Shown here in pieces: positions 26,173 to 35,032 of a stretch of DNA of 64,000 nucleotides. The translations under genes and the position numbers were made by a program. The stretch is from Chengkuizengella axinellae (GTDB lineage: Bacteria > Bacillota > Bacilli > Paenibacillales > KCTC-33759): positions 124,001 through 188,000 of the forward strand of contig NZ_JAVAMP010000008.1 in assembly GCF_030730905.1 (NCBI RefSeq), read 5' to 3'. The notes below the pieces were generated by a model, which saw only the letters and a program-made list of their open reading frames with translations, was not told the origin of the DNA and did no database searches. The stretch's first letter is position 1. Each line of letters begins with the position of its first letter.

Positions 26173-26205
26173 AAAAAGACTATCCAACGAATGGATAACC
26201 TTTTT
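26173..26205. terminator. Bidirectional terminator below the intact third DUF4179-type gene
   Basis: TATCCA (26181-26186) pairs with TGGATA (26192-26197), and outer AAAAAG/CTTTTT pairing extends the stem. The minus strand continues into a run of T. Confidence 0.8.
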
Positions 26206-26209
26206 AAAC

Positions 26210-27484
26210 TTATTTTATTTGTATGCGAGTATTTTCTATAAGTCTCTGTGGGTAATCCCAGAGTGAAAAAGTAAGTGGTCCAGTATATTCGTCTTTCGGT
26301 AAATGTAGGGTGATCTCAAATATATCATTTTCAAGACTACTCATTGAAGTTTGTCTAAATGAATATGTATTATTTATATCGTGATATTTATTATAAAAAC
26401 CCCCTATATGGTGGTTTTTATAGAATGCATCATGTTTTATATGAAAACCTAATTGTAATTCATTTTCTTTTTCATTTACAAATTTCAGTGAAATATTTTC
26501 ATCTGGAGCGCTGAGAATCTTTTGTTGCTGCAAATCCACTTGCACCTCTAATTTATCTTTGTCTAGTGCTCGTATGGAATGAAATTCGATATATAATTCT
26601 TCATATTCATCAAAATAATTACTTTCAAAATAAATGACCTCCGCATACTCACCTAAACCTGATGACCCTTTTGTACCCCACTTATTCCCATTTTGATCTA
26701 CAACATATAATTCGTCGAATCCGAATATTTCTTTTGAGTTATTATCATCATATTTCACTTTTAATTCTGAACGTGTTGGATATATCGAAATATCTTCAAA
26801 TGTAATTAACTGACCTTCAATATCAAAAGTTTGATTAATAGTATATATTTGTTTCGCATCTTGATATAACGTTTTATCTACTTGAAATGGGACAGACCAT
26901 GTATAAGGGAGTTTTTCTTCTACATCCTCATCAATGACAGTGAATCCTACATTTAGTACAAATTCATCTTCAGGTCTGTCTTCACTAAAAAGAAATGTAA
27001 TATAATTGCTTCCTACAGATTCAATTTCGTTGAAACCACTTCTAGAAATACCAGTACGATACTGCTCACCATCAGACTTCAATAAATCTATTCCGCTTAA
27101 CTTCATACGATTCATATTTTCTAAACTAGATATACTATAAAACACAATCATCATAGATTCATCCATAACTACTGAGTCTACTGTAAAAGTGATACCTTGA
27201 TGTTGGTCAGATTGATCAACATATTGAATAAAATCATGTTCTAATGCAGCTAATAAACCTTTATCGTATTGAACTAATTCACTAATTCCAGATTTATATT
27301 CTTCATATTTTACATCTGTTGAAATCTTCCAAATAAACAGGATAACAACAATTAAAATCAACATAATAACGAACCCTAATTTAAACAGCAATCGTTTTTT
27401 ACTTTTACCTTTACTCACTTGTATATCTTTTAGTCTTTCATCTTTTTCTAGTACTTCATTCTGTATAGTATCCTCGTATTCCAT
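26210..27484 (-). CDS. DUF4179/DUF5643-like single-pass membrane protein without own sigma factor
   Basis: The 424-residue protein has a cytoplasmic N-terminal stretch of about 30 residues (basic near the membrane), one membrane helix (about 31-50) and a large outer part. The outer part starts with YDKGLLAALEHDFIQYVDQS, typical of DUF4179, and contains the IYPTRSELKVKYDDNNSKEI and PLTFSLWDYP blocks of the C-terminal DUF5643-like domain. Unlike the two copies at 27.7 and 29.8 kb it is not preceded by an ECF sigma gene and has its own terminator. It may be a duplicated stand-alone sensor; whether it can bind a sigma factor is unclear. Confidence 0.8.
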   Translation of the reverse strand: MEYEDTIQNEVLEKDERLKDIQVSKGKSKKRLLFKLGFVIMLILIVVILFIWKISTDVKYEEYKSGISELVQYDKGLLAALEHDFIQYVDQSDQHQGITFTVDSVVMDESMMIVFYSISSLENMNRMKLSGIDLLKSDGEQYRTGISRSGFNEIESVGSNYITFLFSEDRPEDEFVLNVGFTVIDEDVEEKLPYTWSVPFQVDKTLYQDAKQIYTINQTFDIEGQLITFEDISIYPTRSELKVKYDDNNSKEIFGFDELYVVDQNGNKWGTKGSSGLGEYAEVIYFESNYFDEYEELYIEFHSIRALDKDKLEVQVDLQQQKILSAPDENISLKFVNEKENELQLGFHIKHDAFYKNHHIGGFYNKYHDINNTYSFRQTSMSSLENDIFEITLHLPKDEYTGPLTFSLWDYPQRLIENTRIQIK

Positions 27485-27567
27485 ACTCCCACCTCTTTTA
27501 CATTAATATTATACAATGAATTTACCAAATAGTTGCGACGGAACAAGTATAAACCAATTGAACATGC

Positions 27568-27599
27568 AAAAAAAGATCATCCAAAATTGTAGATAATCT
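27568..27599 (-). terminator. Terminator of the first sigma/DUF4179 unit
   Basis: On the minus strand AGATTATC pairs with GATGATCT around a 10-base loop and is followed by seven T (27574-27568). Confidence 0.65.
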
Positions 27600-27631
27600 A
27601 AGTTTAACAAAGATAATCTTGAACTTGTTAC

Positions 27632-27680
27632 CAGTGGGAATTTTTATACCTCCCACTGATAGTTTGATGACCTTTTCGGG
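27632..27680 (+). repeat. Dispersed hairpin element, copy B
   Basis: CAGTGGGA (27632-27639) and TCCCACTG (27651-27658) form a perfect 8-bp hairpin, followed by ATAGTTTGATGACCTTTTCG. The whole is about 80% identical to 8838-8892, in the same orientation. It ends at the stop of the 27684 gene. Its nature is unknown; a mobile-element end or small repeat is possible. Confidence 0.6.
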
Positions 27681-27683
27681 TTT

Positions 27684-29033
27684 TTATTTGATTTTTATAA
27701 CAACATCTTTATAGATTGTTGTTGGATAATCTACGATTCTTAACTTTATAGGATTCATATATTCTTGTTGAGGAATATGAATTTCCTTCGTCTTTGCACC
27801 CTTCCTGTAAGTGTACCCTTGAATTTGATACTCATTTTGCATTCCGTCTGTAAAGTCTGAATCAATTTCTAGTAAATCTCTTTGATGCTCATCTCGCATT
27901 AAAAAAACCAAGGATAAGTATTTCTTTATTTTGCTATTATAAAAATCAGACTCATACTCACCTATCATAAACAAAGAAATATGATCATCAGGAGCACTGA
28001 TTAATGCTCTTTTATCAAGATCAATCACTAAATCTACTTTGTCCTTATTTACAGCTCTGACTGAAGAAAAAGCTACATACATTTCTTCCGGATCTTCAAA
28101 ATAACTACTTTCCAAGTAAACGATAGCTTCTGATTCTTTAAAAAGATATGGACTATTATCTGACTCAATTGGAAACCATTCATTATCTTTGTTGTCAGAA
28201 ATACGTAAATCATTGAATCCTGAGATTTTTTTTGTATTATTTTTATCAAAAGTCAGCTTTAATTCTGTACGTGTTGGATAAATGAAAATGGAATCAAACG
28301 TGATACGTTGTCCCTCAATTTCTACAGTTTCATGAATTGCTATTAATTTTTTATCATATTCAAACAAATTCTTATCCACGCTAAATTCTATACTTATCGT
28401 ATCAGAAAAACCATATACATTTTTATTCCATCCTGTTGTATCTAAATCAACTTTGAATATAAAATCATCTGGAATATTATCTTTTAAATAAAATTCAACC
28501 TTTCCACTCACTGAATTGTCAATACCTGTATTAAAATCAAGAACGCTCCCATTTCCATATGCATATTTTTGATTATCAAGTGTATTCAATTGTGTATGAG
28601 CATAAACTCTATTGTAATGTTTAATATTTTCCACTGTATAAAATAAAACCATCTTTTCTTCATCAACTATCACTTGGTCAATAGTCACTGTTACATCATC
28701 ATACTTACCTGATTCCCCTACAGATTGAACAAAACCGTGATCAATTGCAGATTTAAGACCTTTGTCATTATAAATGAACTCCACCACCTTTGAAAAACCA
28801 GGAATGTTATTCAGATACATTGCAAATGACGGTGACACTCTTATTGAACCTACTAATATAAATAAAAGCATGCTAGCTGTGATGATGGATATCATAAATC
28901 GTCTCTTAATTTTGCTCTTATTATTCGCTTTAGAAATCCCTCTTTTTATATACAAATCAATATCTTCAGGTATTGGCAGGTCTTTGTATTGTTCTTTTAA
29001 ACCATTAAATAACTTTTCTTCTTGATCAGGCAT
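27684..29033 (-). CDS. DUF4179-type anti-sigma-like membrane protein, unit 1
   Basis: The 449-residue protein has an N-terminal cytoplasmic segment (LPIPEDIDLYIKRGI), one membrane helix (about 45-65), the DUF4179 motif IRVSPSFAMYLNNIPGFSKV followed by DKGLKSAIDHGFVQSVGE, and a C-terminal DUF5643-like part (IYPTRTELKLTFDKNN, PIKLRIVDYP). Its ATG at 29033 lies within the end of the ECF sigma gene (8-base overlap), the arrangement of sigma/anti-sigma pairs. It probably holds the sigma factor at the membrane until an envelope signal arrives; that role is inferred from position. Confidence 0.85.
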   Translation of the reverse strand: MPDQEEKLFNGLKEQYKDLPIPEDIDLYIKRGISKANNKSKIKRRFMISIITASMLLFILVGSIRVSPSFAMYLNNIPGFSKVVEFIYNDKGLKSAIDHGFVQSVGESGKYDDVTVTIDQVIVDEEKMVLFYTVENIKHYNRVYAHTQLNTLDNQKYAYGNGSVLDFNTGIDNSVSGKVEFYLKDNIPDDFIFKVDLDTTGWNKNVYGFSDTISIEFSVDKNLFEYDKKLIAIHETVEIEGQRITFDSIFIYPTRTELKLTFDKNNTKKISGFNDLRISDNKDNEWFPIESDNSPYLFKESEAIVYLESSYFEDPEEMYVAFSSVRAVNKDKVDLVIDLDKRALISAPDDHISLFMIGEYESDFYNSKIKKYLSLVFLMRDEHQRDLLEIDSDFTDGMQNEYQIQGYTYRKGAKTKEIHIPQQEYMNPIKLRIVDYPTTIYKDVVIKIK

Positions 29034-29553
29034 CAAATGAACCCCCTTCCCTTTTCATTTGTTTCCTCAATAATTTCAAAGATTTATTTAACCAGGTTTT
29101 CACTGTTCCTTCTGGACTTTCAACCACCGCTGCTATTTGAGGGATTGTTAAATCGTGCACGTATTTTAGTTTGATGACTTCTTGATATTTTGGATCTAAT
29201 AAATTCACCATTTTTTCCAAATCTACTTTTGTGAGGATTTCAGTCTCATTTTGTTCAAAAGATATTTCTATTTCTTTTACTTCAGCTCGTTTTTTTCTTT
29301 TTAATTCATCGTTACAATAATTGAGCAATATACGAATGAGCCAAGTAGAAAAATATTGTGGACTCTTTAACTTTTTAATTTTGATAAAAGCTCGACATGT
29401 CACTTCCTGAACAGCTTCAAGCGCATCTTGTTCATTTTTAAAATAAGAGAATGCTATTTTATATAATTGAAATTTATGTATTGAAATTAATTCATAAAAG
29501 GCATCATGATCTTTTTTTTGAGCCTTCCTCACAAGTTGTTCTATCTTCAACAT
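29026..29553 (-). CDS. ECF RNA polymerase sigma factor, unit 1
   Basis: The 175-residue protein has sigma-2 (about 5-75: DAFYELISIHKFQLYKIAFS, EQDALEAVQEV) and sigma-4 (about 115-165: LDPKYQEVIKLKYVHDLTIP, SPEGTVKTWLNKSLK) and nothing between, as in ECF sigma factors. I start at the ATG at 29553 behind GGGAGGGAG; a longer frame to 29661 adds an unlikely Tyr/Phe-rich stretch. It overlaps the DUF4179-type gene and carries an ECF-like promoter of its own upstream, so autoregulation is likely. Confidence 0.92.
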   Translation of the reverse strand: MLKIEQLVRKAQKKDHDAFYELISIHKFQLYKIAFSYFKNEQDALEAVQEVTCRAFIKIKKLKSPQYFSTWLIRILLNYCNDELKRKKRAEVKEIEISFEQNETEILTKVDLEKMVNLLDPKYQEVIKLKYVHDLTIPQIAAVVESPEGTVKTWLNKSLKLLRKQMKREGGSFDA

Positions 29554-29579
29554 TCTCCCTCCCTCACTGTTTTTGTATT

Positions 29580-29612
29580 CATTAGACGAATAAGTACAAT
29601 AAAAGGTTTTAG
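29580..29612 (-). promoter_or_regulatory. ECF-type autoregulatory promoter, unit 1
   Basis: On the minus strand TAAAACCTTTT (from 29611) and CGTCTAA (29588-29582) match the Bacillus ECF pattern (AAC -35, CGTC -10) with 17 bases after AAAC. A very similar arrangement precedes the second sigma gene. Confidence 0.6.
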
Positions 29613-29704
29613 TTTTTTTAAAAATATAAGTTATTAGAAAATTGTAACATGTGAACAACATGTGAACTATTTAAATATTCAACTATTAATATTTGCTGAT
29701 AAGT

Positions 29705-29734
29705 AAAAAGGCACCTATCATATAGGTACCTTTT
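29705..29734 (-). terminator. Terminator of the second sigma/DUF4179 unit
   Basis: AAAGGCACCTAT and ATAGGTACCTTT form a stem with one mismatch around 29706-29734, T-rich on the minus strand, 20 bases after the stop. Confidence 0.8.
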
Positions 29735-29754
29735 AAAATTCATTCATTTTTTAT

Positions 29755-31209
29755 TTATTTTATTTTAATGAGAAAATCCTCATTAATCGTCGTAGGAAAA
29801 TCTTTAATCTTAAATGTGATAGGGTTCTCATATTCTTGTTTTAATATCTCGATTGAATAAAAATCAGTAATATCTCGATTCAATAAATGAAACTCAGAAA
29901 GCCTTTCTGAATATCTATCAAAATTTTCATCCATCATGATAGTATAATCACTAATTGATTTATGATAGGGCCCGCTAGTTCCAAAAGCCCGAATTGTAAA
30001 CTCTTCTCCATCTCCATCAGAAAAACGCCAATCAAACAAATCTGAAAATCTCATATTATTCATATTTTCAACCTTAAAGTACAGCGAATGATACTTCGTT
30101 ATTTCTTCAGATGAATTCTCTAAAGTACTTTCACTGACTTCAATCAATGAGATTTGTTGAACAGGACCATCTAATACTGTTTTATTAGTAAGATCTATTG
30201 TCAAATCTAAGTCCTCTTTTTCAAGGGCTCTAATTGATGAGAATTCAATAAAAAGTTCTTCAGGATTTTCAAAATAACTACTTTCTAGATAAAGAACTCC
30301 GTTTGTTTCATCAAGATCATAATAACTATTTTTATCCGTTTGAATCCATTTATTTCCTTCACCATCTAAGATCTGCAAATCATTAAAGCCAAATATTTTC
30401 TTTGAATTATTAGGATCAAATCTCACATTTATTACGGAACCTGTAGGATAAATTTCTAATTCATCAAAAGTAATCATTTGATTCTCTATTTCTACGGTCT
30501 TGTGTATTTGAATCATCTCTTTTTCTTTTTCAAACTTCCCATCTACTAAATAAATCGGTAAAGAATAAGTTGACACTTCATTATACCATTCTGGTCCAGA
30601 TGTATATTGATAAACTTGAGCTTGTAAATTAAATTCTTTCGGTAGTTCCCCCTCTAATTTGTAATCAATGCGACCATTTAATGTAGTTTGGCCCTTTTCA
30701 CTTTGAGGTATTATAGCATAAATTCTACTAGCATCGATTTTTTCTCCATCTATAGATAGTAACTCCGTTTCCCTTACTGTCACTTGATCAGAACGATCAA
30801 TATTATTTATTGTAAAAAATATAATTAAATTCGATTCATCCTTCATAACTTGATCAACAGTAAAACTCATACCATCCTTCTCATCCTTTGTGTCTACAGA
30901 CTGAATATAACCATGATCTACTGCCGATTGAAGGCCTTTATCGTAATTAATAATTTCAATAACTTTGGATAACCCTGGTATATTATTCATATACATTGCA
31001 AACGTTGGTGATACTCTAATAGAACCCACAAATATTAAAATTAATATACTTGCTGTTAGTGCTGACATTGTAAATACTAGTTTTGTCTTTCTTTTTTTAT
31101 TTCGTTTTTGAATCCCAGCATTTATAGCAAAATCTATATGACTTGGAATGGGTATCTCTTCATAACGATCTTTCATCTTACTTAGCAATTTCTCTTCTTG
31201 CTCGTACAT
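29755..31209 (-). CDS. DUF4179-type anti-sigma-like membrane protein, unit 2
   Basis: The 484-residue protein parallels the unit-1 protein: cytoplasmic IPIPSHIDFAINAGI, one membrane helix near 45-63, IRVSPTFAMYMNNIPGLSKV and DKGLQSAVDHGYIQSV of DUF4179, then IYPTGSVINVRFDPNNSKKI and a C-terminal PITFKIKDFP. An extra stretch of about 35 residues near 380-430 (RFSDLFDWRFSDGDGEEF) is absent from the others. It overlaps the sigma gene by 32 bases, with AAGGAGG inside the sigma coding region. It is the probable cognate anti-sigma protein. Confidence 0.85.
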   Translation of the reverse strand: MYEQEEKLLSKMKDRYEEIPIPSHIDFAINAGIQKRNKKRKTKLVFTMSALTASILILIFVGSIRVSPTFAMYMNNIPGLSKVIEIINYDKGLQSAVDHGYIQSVDTKDEKDGMSFTVDQVMKDESNLIIFFTINNIDRSDQVTVRETELLSIDGEKIDASRIYAIIPQSEKGQTTLNGRIDYKLEGELPKEFNLQAQVYQYTSGPEWYNEVSTYSLPIYLVDGKFEKEKEMIQIHKTVEIENQMITFDELEIYPTGSVINVRFDPNNSKKIFGFNDLQILDGEGNKWIQTDKNSYYDLDETNGVLYLESSYFENPEELFIEFSSIRALEKEDLDLTIDLTNKTVLDGPVQQISLIEVSESTLENSSEEITKYHSLYFKVENMNNMRFSDLFDWRFSDGDGEEFTIRAFGTSGPYHKSISDYTIMMDENFDRYSERLSEFHLLNRDITDFYSIEILKQEYENPITFKIKDFPTTINEDFLIKIK

Positions 31210-31729
31210 GTGATATACCTCCTTCGCTTTCTAATTGTTTTCTAATTAGTTTCAAAGATTTATACAACCACGTTTTTACAGTTCCTTCTGGATATTGCAC
31301 AACCTCTGAAATCTGAGAGATAGTAAGATCATTTACATACTTTAACTTAATAATTTGTTGATATTTTGGATCTAGAGAATCAATCAAATCGTCAAACTCT
31401 AATTCAGCCAGTAAATGTTCATCCATTGTTGCAGCTTTATCACGTTCAATCATTTTCATTTCTTGTTTGTTTCTCCTATTCATTTCGTCAGTACAATAAT
31501 TCAACATAATTCGAATCAACCATGTAGAAAAATATTGAGGTTCCTGCACTTTTTTAATTTTAAAATAAGCACGGTAAGTCACTTCTTGTAATGCATCTAA
31601 AGCGTCCTGCTCATTTTTAAAATAAGAATATGCCACTTTGTACAGCTGATTTTTATGTATGGAAATCAATTCATAGAAGGCTTCATCGTTTTGTTTTTGT
31701 GCCTGTTTCACAAGCTGATCCAGTTCCAA
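31178..31729 (-). CDS. ECF RNA polymerase sigma factor, unit 2
   Basis: The 183-residue protein is closely related to the unit-1 sigma factor: sigma-2 with DEAFYELISIHKNQLYKVAY, sigma-4 with LDPKYQQIIKLKYVNDLTIS and PEGTVKTWLYKSLK. The TTG at 31729 is the likely start, eight bases after AGAGAGGAG; a GTG at 31738 overlaps that site. The basic C-terminal tail HVRARREIAK comes from the overlap with the next gene. Two nearly parallel sigma/DUF4179 units side by side show a tandem duplication. Confidence 0.92.
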   Translation of the reverse strand: MELDQLVKQAQKQNDEAFYELISIHKNQLYKVAYSYFKNEQDALDALQEVTYRAYFKIKKVQEPQYFSTWLIRIMLNYCTDEMNRRNKQEMKMIERDKAATMDEHLLAELEFDDLIDSLDPKYQQIIKLKYVNDLTISQISEVVQYPEGTVKTWLYKSLKLIRKQLESEGGISHVRARREIAK

Positions 31730-31761
31730 ACTTATCACTCCTCTCTTTTTATGTTTCTATT

Positions 31762-31796
31762 TATTAGACTCGTTTCTAGAGGGAAAAAGTTTTAAG
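31762..31796 (-). promoter_or_regulatory. ECF-type autoregulatory promoter, unit 2
   Basis: TTAAAACTTTTT and CGAGTCTAATAAATA on the minus strand mirror the unit-1 promoter: both share an AAAAC...TTT -35 region and GTCTAATrAATA at the -10. Confidence 0.5.
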
Positions 31797-31889
31797 ATTT
31801 GAGAATAATTTAAAATCATTAACGAATGTATTTACAATAACATACAATATTAGCTATAAAAATGAAACCGATATATTGCACACATAAGT

Positions 31890-31913
31890 AAAAAGAGGCT
31901 CCCAATGGAAGCC
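31890..31913 (-). terminator. Terminator of the YtkA-like lipoprotein gene
   Basis: On the minus strand GGCTTCC (31913-31907) pairs with GGGAGCC (31903-31897) around ATT and is followed by TCTTTTTAC. Confidence 0.85.
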
Positions 31914-31936
31914 CCCGCTTATCTAATATTATTAAA

Positions 31937-32722
31937 TTACTTTACTTCAACCTTAAATTCTTTATGGTCATGAATTTCCTCACCTTTTTCAACATGAATG
32001 GTTACGTTGTAAGTACCGGTTGAAGTGAAGATATAATCTGATTTGTACATGCCTTGCATTTCTTCTGATGCATCAACGTACTCATGATTTTCATTATTTT
32101 CAAACCAAACCTCAAATTGTACTTTAGCATCGATTAATAATTGATCACCTTGTTGCAAATGTGCTGTTAAGTCTGTTTCATCATTTGCAACCACATTTTC
32201 AATCCCCATTAAATGTATACCTAATTCTCCAGCAATAGCCTCACTCATAGATTCATCCATGTTCTCATGATCCATTTCATTTGAATCCATATCCTCATCC
32301 ATCATTTGATCCACGTTTCCTACGATAAACTGTTTCTTAGGCATATTATGCATATTTCGTGCAGTCACATGTGCCGTTACACTGTACACGCCATCTTCAT
32401 TAAATGTTTCTTCTACAGAATAAACACCTTCTCCTTGATGTGATCCATACGCAAATGTAGACTCTTCTCTACTTTCATTTTTAAATTCAAATTTCACTTC
32501 ACTTGCATCTTCAATTTTTTCTGAATCTAGAGTTACAATAGCTTCAATTGTTACAGGCTCTCCTTTTTGAATGTCTATCGGACTAATTTGAATGCTCACA
32601 TCAAATAATTTAGGTGGTGGCAATTCAGATGATGTTTCCTCTTGAGTAGCTGTACATCCTGCTGCCAAAGCAATGATCATGATAAAAACCAACGATTTTA
32701 TCATGAAGTGATTTTTTCTCAT
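31937..32722 (-). CDS. Lipoprotein with two YtkA/FixH-like domains
   Basis: The 261-residue protein has a lipoprotein signal (AAGC) and two immunoglobulin-like YtkA domains (about 38-135 and 165-260). The first carries VYSVTAHVTARNMHNMPKKQ, whose His/Met-rich HNMP loop is typical of YtkA-like proteins; between the domains lies a Met/Asp/Glu-rich linker (MMDEDMDSNEMDHENMDESM). Met, His and acidic residues outside the cell suggest copper binding, in line with the Sco/CtaG/YtkA genes at 50-52 kb, but that is inference. It stands alone with its own terminator. Confidence 0.85.
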   Translation of the reverse strand: MRKNHFMIKSLVFIMIIALAAGCTATQEETSSELPPPKLFDVSIQISPIDIQKGEPVTIEAIVTLDSEKIEDASEVKFEFKNESREESTFAYGSHQGEGVYSVEETFNEDGVYSVTAHVTARNMHNMPKKQFIVGNVDQMMDEDMDSNEMDHENMDESMSEAIAGELGIHLMGIENVVANDETDLTAHLQQGDQLLIDAKVQFEVWFENNENHEYVDASEEMQGMYKSDYIFTSTGTYNVTIHVEKGEEIHDHKEFKVEVK

Positions 32723-32915
32723 TTGTATGTATTCCTTCCTTTTCCATTAAAATCATTTTTAATATTTAGAAACTGATAAAACCATTGTTCACAAAAACGA
32801 TCTTCTTTAAAACTTTGCAGTTTTGATTTAGATCACTTTTTACAGTCTACAATTCTACTATAAATATAACAAAATACAATCAATCCTTATTATGAAATTT
32901 CAATGAACAAAAAAC

Positions 32916-32953
32916 AAAACAGTGAACGATTTGACACATTCGTTCACTGTTTT
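32916..32953 (-). terminator. Terminator of the 171-residue membrane protein gene
   Basis: AAAACAGTGAACGA (32916-32929) and TCGTTCACTGTTTT (32940-32953) form a perfect 14-bp stem; the minus strand continues GTTTTTTG. Confidence 0.9.
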
Positions 32954-32970
32954 AATCATTATTAATTAAA

Positions 32971-33486
32971 TCAATACCTTAATTCCTTCTGTGCATTTTT
33001 CATTAAAGTTAATAATAAAATGATGGCTATGATATTTGCAATAAGTAGAGGAATAATTAATAAAAAGGCCAATGGAAGAATGATCAATGCTCCCGTTACT
33101 AAAGCGGCTCCTACTACAGATACAATGAAATAAATTTTCCATCTATTCATTGCTAAATCTGCTAATTGATACTGTGCATTGAATCTTGCCCAAACCTCAA
33201 TCCCTTTACATAGATGAAACACAAGCAATAAATTCAGTATTGTGAAACCGACAAAGATGAAATATCCTAAAAATCCAATATTTAATGTAATAACATCAAA
33301 AATAGATAATACAATTAACGGAATGGACAACTTCTGTGCAGATATAAAGTGAGAATTTTGCTGTAACAATAGTGATAGTCCTGAAAAAATAAGAATATAC
33401 CCTACAATATCAGGCAATATATCAAAATCATTGATTCTAAAATCAAACCAAAAAAGGATTCCCCAAAATATTCGATTAAATGCCAT
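32971..33486 (-). CDS. Hypothetical membrane protein
   Basis: The 171-residue protein has about five membrane helices. The N-terminal FWFDFRINDFDILPDIVGYILI motif recurs in uncharacterised Bacillales membrane proteins, but no function is known to me. AAGGGAGTGG precedes the ATG. It is a single-gene unit with a strong terminator. Confidence 0.8.
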   Translation of the reverse strand: MAFNRIFWGILFWFDFRINDFDILPDIVGYILIFSGLSLLLQQNSHFISAQKLSIPLIVLSIFDVITLNIGFLGYFIFVGFTILNLLLVFHLCKGIEVWARFNAQYQLADLAMNRWKIYFIVSVVGAALVTGALIILPLAFLLIIPLLIANIIAIILLLTLMKNAQKELRY

Positions 33487-33657
33487 AATTCCACTCCCTT
33501 ATAAAATCTTAAATTAACATACATTTAATTAGAACAAAACTAATCATTCATATACTAAACATTTCATAAAATGAAAAAGAATGGATCCACTCTAGAACCC
33601 ATCCTAATCAAAAGAACTCTTCAATTTATAACAAACGCTCCGAAAATATAAAATTTC

Positions 33658-34641
33658 TCAATAAACTCCTCTAATATGAGGGAATACTTCATTCTGGTAA
33701 AAATCGTTCAGTTTTTTCATTTCTTCCTTTGTAAATGAAGGAACATGAATGGCCTGTAAATTATCCTCTACTTGTTTTACATTTTTAAATCCTGGAATAA
33801 CACAGCTTACTTCTTCATGATCAAGAATCCAACGCAATGCCGCTCTTGTCATATTCCCTCTGCCTTCAGCAATCCAAGTCAATTGATTTGCTAGTTCAGA
33901 TCCTTTGGATAACCCTAAACCAGCAAAAGTTTCTCCTACATTAAATAGTTCACCATTTTCGTTAAAGCGACGATGGTCATCATCTTCAAAAGTGCTCTTA
34001 GCAGTGAATTTCCCTGTTAATAATCCACTAGCTAAAGGTAATCTAACTAAAATACCAGTACCATTCTCTTTAGCTTTTGCAAAAAGCTCTTCTGCTGGCT
34101 TTTGTCTAAATATGTTAAAAATCACTTGCAACGCAGCTACATTGGGATTCTCTAAACATAATAAACCTTCTTCTACCGTTTCTACACTAACTCCATAATG
34201 ACGGATTTTTCCTTCTTCTTTCAATTTGTTTAATACTTCAAATACGCTGCCATCTTTTATAATTTCTATTGGAGGGCAATGAATTTGATAAAGGTCAATT
34301 GCTTCTCTATTTAATTTCTTTAAACTCGTTTCACAATAATTTCGAACAGTTTCCATAGAATATGTATTCGGATCATGAATGTCTCCAAAACGACAAAACT
34401 TCGTCGCAATATGTACGGAATTTTCTTTTCCTTTTGTAGCTTTTGCTAACAATTCCTCACTATGCCCTCCGCCATAAACATCCGCAGTATCAAAAAAATT
34501 AACACCTTCATCCATCGCTTTATGTAACGCTTTTAATGATTCCTCATCGTTCGTACTGCCCCAAGAACCACCGATAGCCCAAGTTCCAAAACTAACTTCA
34601 CTTACTTTTAAATCCCGATTGCCTAGCTGTCTATAATTCAT
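33658..34641 (-). CDS. Aldo/keto reductase
   Basis: The 327-residue TIM-barrel enzyme has the catalytic tetrad: Asp and Tyr in DTADVYGGGHSEELL, Lys in HIATKF and His in YQIHCPP. The C-terminal VIPGFKNVKQVEDNL binds NADP. Such enzymes reduce aldehydes or ketones; the substrate is unknown. GGAGGAAGATGA precedes the ATG. It is monocistronic. Confidence 0.92.
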   Translation of the reverse strand: MNYRQLGNRDLKVSEVSFGTWAIGGSWGSTNDEESLKALHKAMDEGVNFFDTADVYGGGHSEELLAKATKGKENSVHIATKFCRFGDIHDPNTYSMETVRNYCETSLKKLNREAIDLYQIHCPPIEIIKDGSVFEVLNKLKEEGKIRHYGVSVETVEEGLLCLENPNVAALQVIFNIFRQKPAEELFAKAKENGTGILVRLPLASGLLTGKFTAKSTFEDDDHRRFNENGELFNVGETFAGLGLSKGSELANQLTWIAEGRGNMTRAALRWILDHEEVSCVIPGFKNVKQVEDNLQAIHVPSFTKEEMKKLNDFYQNEVFPHIRGVY

Positions 34642-35032
34642 TTCATCTTCCTCCAGTCGTTAAACAAACCCATATATTATCTTAACAATATTTTTACCTC
34701 TATTCAATCTGAAACCATTCATGAGTAAAATAAAATCATGATTAATGAAACTTTAAGACTTATACTGAATTCAAACAGGTTATCAAATATTTATCTAAAT
34801 TATAAAATTGGGCTCCTATCCAATCATTTCAACCATTTATTTAATATACTACAAGTGTGAATACGTTATTTAGGGCATTACGAACTAATAGTATTTTATC
34901 TGAACAAAAAAATAACTACACAAGAGCCTTTTCTTTAAAAAATCAGTCAAATGTCCAAACCAAATACAAAATTCAGAATATGATGTTATGGAAATATCAT
35001 TTTACCTTAAATTTTTGAAAGGAGTTAAACAA
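34642..35032. other. Gene-free 391-bp stretch before the CsxC-like trio
   Basis: No gene was found. AATATACTACAA at 34843-34854 recurs at 35855-35866 before the second CsxC-like gene and resembles mother-cell sigma-E/K -10 boxes (nATAnnnTA). It is therefore a candidate sporulation promoter, 190 bases before the first gene. No matching -35 was clear. Confidence 0.4.

Noticed and set aside
32823-32836. TTGATTTAGATCAC before the YtkA-like lipoprotein as an FNR site
   Set aside because: It has a mismatch to the TTGAT-N4-ATCAA form and differs from the TGTGA-N6-TCACA form seen at 47297; position relative to a promoter is unclear.
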